Assembly (NCBI RefSeq): GCF_051020765.1 | Contig: NW_027469106.1 | Span: forward strand, 62,001-126,000 | Length of the DNA stretch: 64,000 bases | Source: Lasioglossum baleicum | Lineage: Eukaryota > Arthropoda > Insecta > Hymenoptera > Halictidae | Direction: 5' to 3' | In this document: one piece after another, positions 23,922-34,421 of the stretch | Layout: the number at the start of each line of letters is the position of its first letter | Numbering within the stretch: position 1 is the first letter of the stretch | Program-made: the position numbers and the translations under genes | Notes under the pieces: model-generated | Told to the model about the DNA's origin: nothing | Seen by the model: the letters and a program-made list of their open reading frames with translations, nothing else | Databases searched by the model: none

Positions 23922-26555
23922 GTTTTGTGGGATGCGCATGCGCAGGTTTTTTGGGATGCGCATGCGCAGGTTTTTTGGGATGCGCATGCGCAGGTTTTTT
24001 TTTGGGATGCGCATGGCTAGTAGAGCAAAAACACGTGCGAGAGGATGCATCCCGCAGGCTAGTCGAGCAAAAACACGTGCGAGAGGATGCATCCCGCAGG
24101 CTAGTCGAGTAAAAACACGTGCGAAAGGATGCATCCCGCAGGCTAGTCGAGCACAAACACGTGCGAGGTTTTGTGGGATGCGCATGCGCAGATTTTTTGG
24201 GATGCGCATGCGCAGGTTTTTTGGGATGCGCCTGGCTAGTCGAGCAAAAACACGTGCGAGAGGATGCATCCCGCAGGCTAGTCGAGCACAAACACGTGCG
24301 AGAGGATGCATCCCGCAGGCTAGTCGAGTAAAAACACGTGCGAAATGATGCATCCCGCAGGCTAGTCGAGCACAAACACGTGCGAGGTTTTGTGGGATGC
24401 GCATGCGCAGGTTTTGTGGGATGCGCATGCGCAGATTTTTTGGGATGCGCATGCGCAGGTTTTTTGGGATGCGCATGGCTAATCGAGCAAAAACACGTGC
24501 GAGAGGATGCATCCCGCAGGCTAGTCAAGTAAAAACACGTGCGAGAGGATGCATCCCGCAGGCTAGTCGAGTAAAAACACCTGCGAGAGGATGCATCCCG
24601 CAGGCTAGTAGAGTAAAAACACGTGCGAGAGGATGCATCCCGCAGGCTAGTCGAGTAAAAACACGTGCGAGAGGATGCATCCCGCAGGCTAGTCGAGTAA
24701 AAACACGTGCGAGGTTTTGTGGGATGCGCATGCGCAGGTTTTGTGGGATGCGCATGCGCAGGTTTTGTGGGATGCGCATGCCTAGTCGAGCAAAAACACG
24801 TGCGAGAGGATGCATCCCGCAGGCTAGTCGAGTAAAAACACGTGCGAAAGGATGCATCCCGCAGGCTAGTCGAGCACAAACACGTGCGAGGTTTTGTGGG
24901 ATGCGCATGCGCAGGTTTTGTGGGATGCGCATGCGCAGATTTTTTGGGACGCGCATGCGCAGGTTTTTTGGGATGCGCATGGCTAGTCGAGCAAAAACAC
25001 GTGCGAGAGGATGCATCCCGCAGGCTAGTCGAGTAAAAACACGTGCGAGGTTTTGTGGGATGCGCATGCGCAGGTTTTTTGGGATGCGCATGCGCAGGTT
25101 TTTTGGGATGCGCATGCCTAGGCGAGCAAAAACACGTGCGAGAGGATGCATCCCGCAGGCTAGTCGAGTAAAAACACGTGCGAAAGGATGCATCCCGCAG
25201 GCTAGTCGAGCACAAACACGTGCGAGGTTTTGTGGGATGCGCATGCGCAGGTTTTGTGGGATGCGCATGCGCAGATTTTTTGGGACGCGCATGCGCAGGT
25301 TTTTTGGGATGCGCATGGCTAGTCGAGCAAATACACGTGCGAGAGGATGCATCCCGCAGGGTAGTCGAGTAAAAACACGTGCGAGAGGATGCATCCCGCA
25401 GGCTAGTCGAGTAAAAACACGTGCAAGAGGATGCTTCCCGCAGGCTAGTCGAGTAAAAACACGTGCGAGAGGATGCATCCCGCAGGCTAGTCGAGTAAAA
25501 ACACGTGCGAGAGGATGCATCCCGCAGGCTAGTGGAGTAAAAACACGTGCGAGAGGATGCATCCCGCAGGCTAGTCGAATAAAAACACGTGCGAGACGAT
25601 GCATCCCGCAGCCTAGACGAGTAAAAACACGTGCGAGAGGATGCATCCCGCAGGCTAGTCGAGTAAAAACACGTGCGAGAGGATGCATCCCGCAGGCTAG
25701 TCGAGTAAAAACACGTGCGAGAGGATGCATCCCGCAGGCTAGTCGAGTAAAAACACGTGCGAGGTTTTGTGGGATGCGCATGCGCAGGTTTTGTGGGATG
25801 CGCATGCGCAGGTTTTTTGGGATGCGCATGCGCAGGTTTTTTTTTGGGATGCGCATGGCTAGTAGAGCAAAAACACGTGCGAGAGGATGCATCCCGCAGG
25901 CTAGTCGAGCAAAAACACGTGCGAGAGGATGCATCCCGCAGGCTAGTCGAGTAAAAACACGTGCGAAAGGATGCATCCCGCAGGCTAGTCGAGCACAAAC
26001 ACGTGCGAGGTTTTGTGGGATGCGCATGCGCAGATTTTTTGGGATGCGCATGCGCAGGTTTTTTGGGATGCGCCTGGCTAGTCGAGCAAAAACACGTGCG
26101 AGAGGATGCATCCCGCAGGCTAGTCGAGCACAAACACGTGCGAGAGGATGCATCCCGCAGGCTAGTCGAGTAAAAACACGTGCGAAATGATGCATCCCGC
26201 AGGCTAGTCGAGCACAAACACGTGCGAGGTTTTGTGGGATGCGCATGCGCAGGTTTTGTGGGATGCGCATGCGCAGATTTTTTGGGATGCGCATGCGCAG
26301 GTTTTTTGGGATGCGCATGGCTAATCGAGCAAAAACACGTGCGAGAGGATGCATCCCGCAGGCTAGTCAAGTAAAAACACGTGCGAGAGGATGCATCCCG
26401 CAGGCTAGTCGAGTAAAAACACCTGCGAGAGGATGCATCCCGCAGGCTAGTAGAGTAAAAACACGTGCGAGAGGATGCATCCCGCAGGCTAGTCGAGTAA
26501 AAACACGTGCGAGAGGATGCATCCCGCAGGCTAGTCGAGTAAAAACACGTGCGAG
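23922..26555. repeat. 1,842-bp tandem duplication within S1
   Basis: The order expanded-T B run, 3 A, 67-bp run, 3 A, 91-bp run, 5 A appears at 23922, 24168, 24387 and again at 25764, 26010, 26229, each 1,842 bp apart. Both copies carry the same rare variants: T9 tract, GCTAGTAGAG, GCGCCTGG (24231, 26073), GCGAAATGATG, GCTAATCGAG, GTCAAG and ACACCTGCGAG. In S2 the pair lies 18,199 bp further on. S3 retains only one copy (62309-63100). Confidence 0.88.
23995..24003. repeat. T9 expansion in B'
   Basis: The normal GTTTTTTGGG head has six T; here there are nine, an in-frame gain of three. It is followed by the rare GCTAGTAGAG A unit. Other T9 tracts: 25837-25845, their S2 copies 42194-42202 and 44036-44044, and 62382-62390 in S3. 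Confidence 0.93.
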
Positions 26556-27798
26556 GTTTTGTGGGATGCGCATGCGCAGGTTTTGTGGGATGCGCATGCG
26601 CAGGTTTTTTGGGATGCGCATGTGCAGGTTTTTTGGGATGCGCATGGCTAGTCGAGCAAAAACACGTGCGAGAGGATGCATCCCGCAGGCTAGTCGAGTA
26701 AAAACACGTGCGAGAGGATGCATCCCGCAGGCTAGTCGAGTAAAAACACGTGCGAGAGGATGCATCCCGCAGGCTAGTCGAGTAAAAACACGTGCGAGGT
26801 TTTGTGGGATGCGCATGCGCAGGTTTTGTGGGATGCGCATGCGCAGGTTTTGTGGGATGCGCATGCGCAGGTTTTTTGGGATGCGCATGTGCAGGTTTTT
26901 TGGGATGCGCATGGCTAGTCGAGCAAAAACACGTGCGAGAGGATGCATCCCGCAGGCTAGTCGAGTAAAAACACGTGCGAGAGGATGCATCCCGCAGGCT
27001 AGTCGAGCACAAACACGTGCGAGAGGATGCATCCCGCAGGCTAGTCGAGCAAAAACACGTGCGAGAGGATGCATCCCGCAGGCTAGTCGAGTAAAAACAC
27101 GTGCGAGAGGATGCATCCCGCAGGCTAGTCGAGTAAAAACACGTGCGAGGTTTTGTGGGATGCGCATGCGCAGGTTTTGTGGGATGCGCATGCGCAGGTT
27201 TTGTGGGATGCGCATGCGCAGGTTTTTTGGGATGCGCATGTGCAGGTTTTTTGGGATGCGCATGGCTAGTCGAGCAAAAACACGTGCGAGAGGATGTATC
27301 CCGCAGGCTAGTCGAGTAAAAACACGTGCGAGAGGATGCATCCCGCAGGCTAGTCGAGTAAAAACACGTGCGAGAGGATGCATCCCGCAGGCTAGTCGAG
27401 TAAAAACACGTGCGAGGTTTTGTGGGATGCGCATGCGCAGGTTTTGTGGGATGCGCATGCGCAGGTTTTGTGGGATGCGCATGCGCAGGTTTTTTGGGAT
27501 GCGCATGTGCAGGTTTTTTGGGATGCGCATGGCTAGTCGAGCAAAAACACGTGCGAGAGGATGCATCCCGCAGGCTAGTCGAGTAAAAACACGTGCGAGA
27601 GGATGCATCCCGCAGGCTAGTCGAGCACAAACACGTGCGAGAGGATGCATCCCGCAGGCTAGTCGAGTAAAAACACGTGCGAGAGGATGCATCCCGCAGG
27701 CTAGTCGAGTAAAAACACGTGCGAGGTTTTGTGGGATGCGCATGCGCAGGTTTTGTGGGATGCGCATGCGCAGGTTTTTTGGGATGCGCATGTGCAGG

Positions 27799-27808
27799 TT
27801 TTTTTTTT
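27799..27808. repeat. T10 expansion in B'
   Basis: Ten T in place of six, which shifts the frame by one. Also at 32128-32137 and 34248-34257, with S2 copies at 45998-46007, 50327-50336 and 52447-52456. All are followed by the GCTAGTAGAG unit, so T9 and T10 probably share one ancestral junction whose tract length then slipped. Confidence 0.92.
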
Positions 27809-28246
27809 GGGATGCGCATGGCTAGTAGAGCAAAAACACGTGCGAGAGGATGCATCCCGCAGGCTAGTCGAGCAAAAACACGTGCGAGAGGATGCATCCC
27901 GCAGGCTAGTCGAGTAAAAACACGTGCGAAAGGATGCATCCCGCAGGCTAGTCGAGCACAAACACGTGCGAGGTTTTGTGGGATGCGCATGCGCAGGTTT
28001 TGTGGGATGCGCATGCGCAGATTTTTTGGGATGCGCATGCGCAGGTTTTTTGGGATGCGCATGGCTAGTCGAGCAAAAACACGTGCGAGAGGATGCATCC
28101 CGCAGGCTAGTCGAGTAAAAACACTTGCGAGGTTTCGTGGGATGCGCATGCGCAGGTTTCGTGGGATGCGCATGCGCAGGTTTTGTGGGATGCGCATGCG
28201 CAGATTTCTTGGGATGCGCATGCGCAGGTTTTTTGGGATGCGCATG

Positions 28247-29170
28247 GCTAGTCGAGCAAATACACGTGCGAGAGGATGCATCCCGCAGGCTAGTCGAGTA
28301 AAAACACGTGCGAGAGGATGCATCCTGCAGGCTAGTCGAGTAAAAACACGAGCGAGAGGATGCATCCCGCAGGCTAGTCGAGTAAAAACACGTGCGAGAG
28401 GATGCATCCCGCAGGCTAGTCGAGTAAAAACACGTGCAAGAGGATGCTTCCCGCAGGCTAGTCGAGTAAAAACACGTGCGAGAGGATGCATCCCGCAGGC
28501 TAGTCGAGTAAAAACACGTGCGAGAGGATGCATCCCGCAGGCTAGTCGAGTAAAAACACGTGCGAGAGGATGCATCCCGCAGGCTAGTCGAGTAAAAACA
28601 CGTGCGAGAGGATGCATCCCGCAGGCTAGTGGAGTAAAAACACGTGCGAGAGGATGCATCCCGCAGGCTAGTCGAATAAAAACACGTGCGAGACGATGCA
28701 TCCCGCAGCCTAGACGAGTAAAAACACGTGCGAGAGGATGCATCCCGCAGGCTAGTCGAGTAGAAACACGTGCAAGAGGATGCTTCCCGCAGGCTAGTCG
28801 AGTAAAAACACGTGCGTGAGGATGCATCCCGCAGGCTAGTCGAGTAAAAACACGTGCGAGAGGATGCTTCCCGCAGGCTAGTCGAGTAAAAACACGTGCG
28901 AGAGGATGCATCCCGCATGCTAGTCGAGTAAAAACACGTGCAAGAGGATGCTTCCCGCAGGCTAGTCGAGTAAAAACACGTGCGAGAGGATGCATCCCGC
29001 AGGCTAGTCGAGCAAAAACACGTGCGAGAGGATGCATCCCGCAGGCTAGTCGAGCAAAAACACGTGCGAGAGGATGCATCCCGCAGGCTAGTCGAGTAAA
29101 AACACGTGCGAGAGGATGCATCCTGCAGGCTAGTCGAGTAAAAACACGTGCGAGAGGATGCATCCCGCAG
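28247..29170. repeat. 22-unit A run of S1, first copy
   Basis: 924 bp with the same ordered variants as the H-type runs through the GCGTGAGG unit (T at 28817). It ends with CCTGCAGG and consensus units instead of GAGAGTATG, and leads into a 43-bp B run with the GCCTAG junction. Matched at 32576-33499 and at +18,199 (46446-47369). Confidence 0.9.
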
Positions 29171-30156
29171 GCTAGTCGAGTAAAAACACGTGCGAGGTTT
29201 TGTGGGATGCGCATGCGCAGGTTTTTTGGGATGCGCATGCCTAGTCGAGCAAAAACACGTGCGAGAGGATGCATCCCGCAGGCTAGTCGAGTAAAAACAC
29301 GTGCGAAAGGATGCATCCCGCAGGCTAGTCGAGCACAAACACGTGCGAGGTTTTGTGGGATGCGCATGCGCAGGTTTTGTGGGATGCGCATGCGCAGATT
29401 TTTTGGGACGCGCATGCGCAGGTTTTTTGGGATGCGCATGGCTAGTCGAGCAAAAACACGTGCGAGAGGATGCATCCCGCAGGCTAGTCGAGTAAAAACA
29501 CGTGCGAGGTTTTGTGGGATGCGCATGCGCAGGTTTTTTGGGATGCGCATGCGCAGGTTTTTTGGGATGCGCATGCCTAGGCGAGCAAAAACACGTGCGA
29601 GAGGATGCATCCCGCAGGCTAGTCGAGTAAAAACACGTGCGAAAGGATGCATCCCGCAGGCTAGTCGAGCACAAACACGTGCGAGGTTTTGTGGGATGCG
29701 CATGCGCAGGTTTTGTGGGATGCGCATGCGCAGATTTTTTGGGATGCGCATGCGCAGGTTTTTTGGGATGCGCATGGCTAGTCGAGCAAAAACACGTGCG
29801 AGAGGATGCATCCCGCAGGCTAGTCGAGTAAAAACACGTGCGAGGTTTTGTGGGATGCGCATGCGCAGGTTTTTTGGGATGCGCATGCGCAGGTTTTTTG
29901 GGATGCGCATGCCTAGGCGAGCAAAAACACGTGCGAGAGGATGCATCCCGCAGGCTAGTCGAGCAAAAACACGTGCGAGAGGATGCATCCCGCAGGCTAG
30001 TCGAGTAAAAACACGTGCGAGAAGATGCATCCCGCAGGCTAGTCGAGCACAAACACGTGCGAGAGGATGCATCCCGCAGGCTAGTCGAGCAAAAACACGT
30101 GCGAGAGGATGCATCCCGCAGGCTAGTCGAGTAAAAACACGTGCGAAAGGATGCAT

Positions 30157-30166
30157 CCCGCGGCTA
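30157..30166. repeat. 1-bp deletion in an A unit (CCCGCGGCTA)
   Basis: CCCGCAGGCTA has lost its A, giving a 41-bp A unit. The same lesion lies at about 34935-34944 and 36872-36881 and in S2 at about 48356, 53134 and 55071. It always precedes a B run of the ATTTCTTGGG type. It breaks the reading frame and is a useful lineage marker. Confidence 0.93.
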
Positions 30167-30462
30167 GTCGAGCACAAACACGTGCGAGGTTTTGTGGGAT
30201 GCGCATGCGCAGGTTTTGTGGGATGCGCATGCGCAGATTTCTTGGGATGCGCATGCGCAGGTTTTTTGGGATGCGCATGGCTAGTCGAGCAAAAACACGT
30301 GCGAGAGGATGCATCCCGCAGGCTAGTCGAGTAAAAACACTTGCGAGGTTTCGTGGGATGCGCATGCGCAGGTTTCGTGGGATGCGCATGCGCAGGTTTT
30401 GTGGGATGCGCATGCGCAGATTTCTTGGGATGCGCATGCGCAGGTTTTTTGGGATGCGCATG

Positions 30463-31428
30463 GCTAGTCGAGCAAATACACGTGCGAGAGGATGCATCCC
30501 GCAGGCTAGTCGAGTAAAAACACGTGCGAGAGGATGCATCCTGCAGGCTAGTCGAGTAAAAACACGTGCGAGAGGATGCATCCCGCAGGCTAGTCGAGTA
30601 AAAACACGTGCGAGAGGATGCTTCCCGCAGGCTAGTCGAGTAAAAACACGTGCGAGAGGATGCATCCCGCAGGCTAGTCGAGTAAAAACACGTGCGAGAG
30701 GATGCATCCCGCAGGCTAGTCGAGTAAAAACACGTGCGAGAGGATGCATCCCGCAGGCTAGTCGAGTAAAAACACGTGCGAGAGGATGCATCCCGCAGGC
30801 TAGTGGAGTAAAAACACGTGCGAGAGGATGCATCCCGCAGGCTAGTCGAATAAAAACACGTGCGAGACGATGCATCCCGCAGCCTAGACGAGTAAAAACA
30901 CGTGCGAGAGGATGCATCCCGCAGGCTAGTCGAGTAGAAACACGTGCAAGAGGATGCTTCCCGCAGGCTAGTCGAGTAAAAACACGTGCGTGAGGATGCA
31001 TCCCGCAGGCTAGTCGAGTAAAAACACGTGCGAGAGGATGCTTCCCGCAGGCTAGTCGAGTAAAAACACGTGCGAGAGGATGCATCCCGCATGCTAGTCG
31101 AGTAAAAACACGTGCAAGAGGATGCTTCCCGCAGGCTAGTCGAGTAAAAACACGTGCGAGAGGATGCATCCCGCAGGCTAGTCGAGCAAAAACACGTGCG
31201 AGAGGATGCATCCCGCAGGCTAGTCGAGCAAAAACACGTGCGAGAGGATGCATCCCGCAGGCTAGTCGAGTAAAAACACGTGCGAGAGGATGCATCCTGC
31301 AGGCTAGTCGAGTAAAAACACGTGCGAGAGGATGCATCCCGCAGGCTAGTCGAGTAAAAACACGTGCGAGAGTATGCATCCCGCAGGCTAGTCGAGTAAA
31401 AACACGTGCGAGAGGATGCATCCCGCAG
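30463..31428. repeat. 23-unit A run of S1
   Basis: 966 bp. Related to the 22-unit runs (GCGTGAGG at 30991, GCATGCTAG, GAGAGTATG) but lacks the ACGAGCGAG unit and one GCAAGAGG unit near its start, and has an added consensus unit near its end. Copy in S2 at 48662-49627. Confidence 0.88.
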
Positions 31429-34197
31429 GCTAGTCGAGTAAAAACACGTGCGAGGTTTTGTGGGATGCGCATGCGCAGGTTTTGTGGGATGCGCATGCGC
31501 AGGTTTTGTGGGATGCGCATGCGCAGGTTTTTTGGGATGCGCATGTGCAGGTTTTTTGGGATGCGCATGGCTAGTCGAGCAAAAACACGTGCGAGAGGAT
31601 GTATCCCGCAGGCTAGTCGAGTAAAAACACGTGCGAGAGGATGCATCCCGCAGGCTAGTCGAGTAAAAACACGTGCGAGAGGATGCATCCCGCAGGCTAG
31701 TCGAGTAAAAACACGTGCGAGGTTTTGTGGGATGCGCATGCGCAGGTTTTGTGGGATGCGCATGCGCAGGTTTTGTGGGATGCGCATGCGCAGGTTTTGT
31801 GGGATGCGCATGCGCAGGTTTTTTGGGATGCGCATGTGCAGGTTTTTTGGGATGCGCATGGCTAGTCGAGCAAAAACACGTGCGAGAGGATGCATCCCGC
31901 AGGCTAGTCGAGTAAAAACACGTGCGAGAGGATGCATCCCGCAGGCTAGTCGAGCACAAACACGTGCGAGAGGATGCATCCCGCAGGCTAGTCGAGTAAA
32001 AACACGTGCGAGAGGATGCATCCCGCAGGCTAGTCGAGTAAAAACACGTGCGAGGTTTTGTGGGATGCGCATGCGCAGGTTTTGTGGGATTTGCATGCGC
32101 AGGTTTTTTGGGATGCGCATGTGCAGGTTTTTTTTTTGGGATGCGCATGGCTAGTAGAGCAAAAACACGTGCGAGAGGATGCATCCCGCAGGCTAGTCGA
32201 GCAAAAACACGTGCGAGAGGATGCATCCCGCAGGCTAGTCGAGTAAAAACACGTGCGAAAGGATGCATCCCGCAGGCTAGTCGAGCACAAACACGTGCGA
32301 GGTTTTGTGGGATGCGCATGCGCAGGTTTTGTGGGATGCGCATGCGCAGATTTTTTGGGATGCGCATGCGCAGGTTTTTTGGGATGCGCATGGCTAGTCG
32401 AGCAAAAACACGTGCGAGAGGATGCATCCCGCAGGCTAGTCGAGTAAAAACACTTGCGAGGTTTCGTGGGATGCGCATGCGCAGGTTTCGTGGGATGCGC
32501 ATGCGCAGGTTTTGTGGGATGCGCATGCGCAGATTTCTTGGGATGCGCATGCGCAGGTTTTTTGGGATGCGCATGGCTAGTCGAGCAAATACACGTGCGA
32601 GAGGATGCATCCCGCAGGCTAGTCGAGTAAAAACACGTGCGAGAGGATGCATCCTGCAGGCTAGTCGAGTAAAAACACGAGCGAGAGGATGCATCCCGCA
32701 GGCTAGTCGAGTAAAAACACGTGCGAGAGGATGCATCCCGCAGGCTAGTCGAGTAAAAACACGTGCAAGAGGATGCTTCCCGCAGGCTAGTCGAGTAAAA
32801 ACACGTGCGAGAGGATGCATCCCGCAGGCTAGTCGAGTAAAAACACGTGCGAGAGGATGCATCCCGCAGGCTAGTCGAGTAAAAACACGTGCGAGAGGAT
32901 GCATCCCGCAGGCTAGTCGAGTAAAAACACGTGCGAGAGGATGCATCCCGCAGGCTAGTGGAGTAAAAACACGTGCGAGAGGATGCATCCCGCAGGCTAG
33001 TCGAATAAAAACACGTGCGAGACGATGCATCCCGCAGCCTAGACGAGTAAAAACACGTGCGAGAGGATGCATCCCGCAGGCTAGTCGAGTAGAAACACGT
33101 GCAAGAGGATGCTTCCCGCAGGCTAGTCGAGTAAAAACACGTGCGTGAGGATGCATCCCGCAGGCTAGTCGAGTAAAAACACGTGCGAGAGGATGCTTCC
33201 CGCAGGCTAGTCGAGTAAAAACACGTGCGAGAGGATGCATCCCGCATGCTAGTCGAGTAAAAACACGTGCAAGAGGATGCTTCCCGCAGGCTAGTCGAGT
33301 AAAAACACGTGCGAGAGGATGCATCCCGCAGGCTAGTCGAGCAAAAACACGTGCGAGAGGATGCATCCCGCAGGCTAGTCGAGCAAAAACACGTGCGAGA
33401 GGATGCATCCCGCTGGCTAGTCGAGTAAAAACACGTGCGAGAGGATGCATCCTGCAGGCTAGTCGAGTAAAAACACGTGCGAGAGGATGCATCCCGCAGG
33501 CTAGTCGAGTAAAAACACGTGCGAGGTTTTGTGGGATGCGCATGCGCAGGTTTTTTGGGATGCGCATGCCTAGTCGAGCAAAAACACGTGCGAGAGGATG
33601 CATCCCGCAGGCTAGTCGAGTAAAAACACGTGCGAAAGGATGCATCCCGCAGGCTAGTCGAGCACAAACACGTGCGAGGTTTTGTGGGATGCGCATGCGC
33701 AGGTTTTGTGGGATGCGCATGCGCAGATTTTTTGGGACGCGCATGCGCAGGTTTTTTGGGATGCGCATGGCTAGTCGAGCAAAAACACGTGCGAGAGGAT
33801 GCATCCCGCAGGCTAGTCGAGTAAAAACACGTGCGAGGTTTTGTGGGATGCGCATGCGCAGGTTTTTTGGGATGCGCATGCGCAGATTTTTTGGGACGCG
33901 CATGCGCAGGTTTTTTGGGATGCGCATGGCTAGTCGAGCAAAAACACGTGCGAGAGGATGCATCCCGCAGGCTAGTCGAGTAAAAACACGTGCGAGGTTT
34001 TGTGGGATGCGCATGCGCAGGTTTTTTGGGATGCGCATGCGCAGGTTTTTTGGGATGCGCATGCCTAGGCGAGCAAAAACACGTGCGAGAGGATGCATCC
34101 CGCAGGCTAGTCGAGTAAAAACACGTGCGAAAGGATGCATCCCGCAGGCTAGTCGAGCACAAACACGTGCGAGGTTTTGTGGGATGCGCATGCGCAG

Positions 34198-34222
34198 GTT
34201 TTGTGGGATGCGCATTGCGCAA
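34198..34222. repeat. Damaged B unit with 1-bp insertion
   Basis: A 25-bp B unit reading GCGCATTGCGCAA in place of GCGCATGCGCAG: one inserted T (34215 or 34216) and a G-to-A change at 34222. The insertion destroys the NRF1-type palindrome. The S2 copy at 52397-52421 has the same two changes. Confidence 0.92.
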
Positions 34223-34421
34223 ATTTTTTGGGATGCGCATGCGCAGGTTTTTTTTTTGGGATGCGCATGGCTAGTAGAGCAAAAACACGTGCGAGAGGAT
34301 GCATCCCGCAGGCTAGTCGAGCAAAAACACGTGCGAGAGGATGCATCCCGCAGGCTAGTCGAGTAAAAACACGTACGAAAGGATGCATCCCGCAGGCTAG
34401 TCGAGCACAAACACGTGCGAG

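Larger units (their letters stand above)
27417..33837. repeat. 4,329-bp tandem duplication within S1
   Basis: B runs 27726, 27973, 28132, 29197, 29350 and 29509 match 32055, 32302, 32461, 33526, 33679 and 33838, each 4,329 bp apart, and the 22-unit A runs 28247-29170 and 32576-33499 correspond. The second copy has diverged slightly: TT at 32091-32092, T at 33414, and a B unit beginning ATTTTTTGGGACGCG added to the run at 33838. Repeated in S2 at +18,199. Confidence 0.86.
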
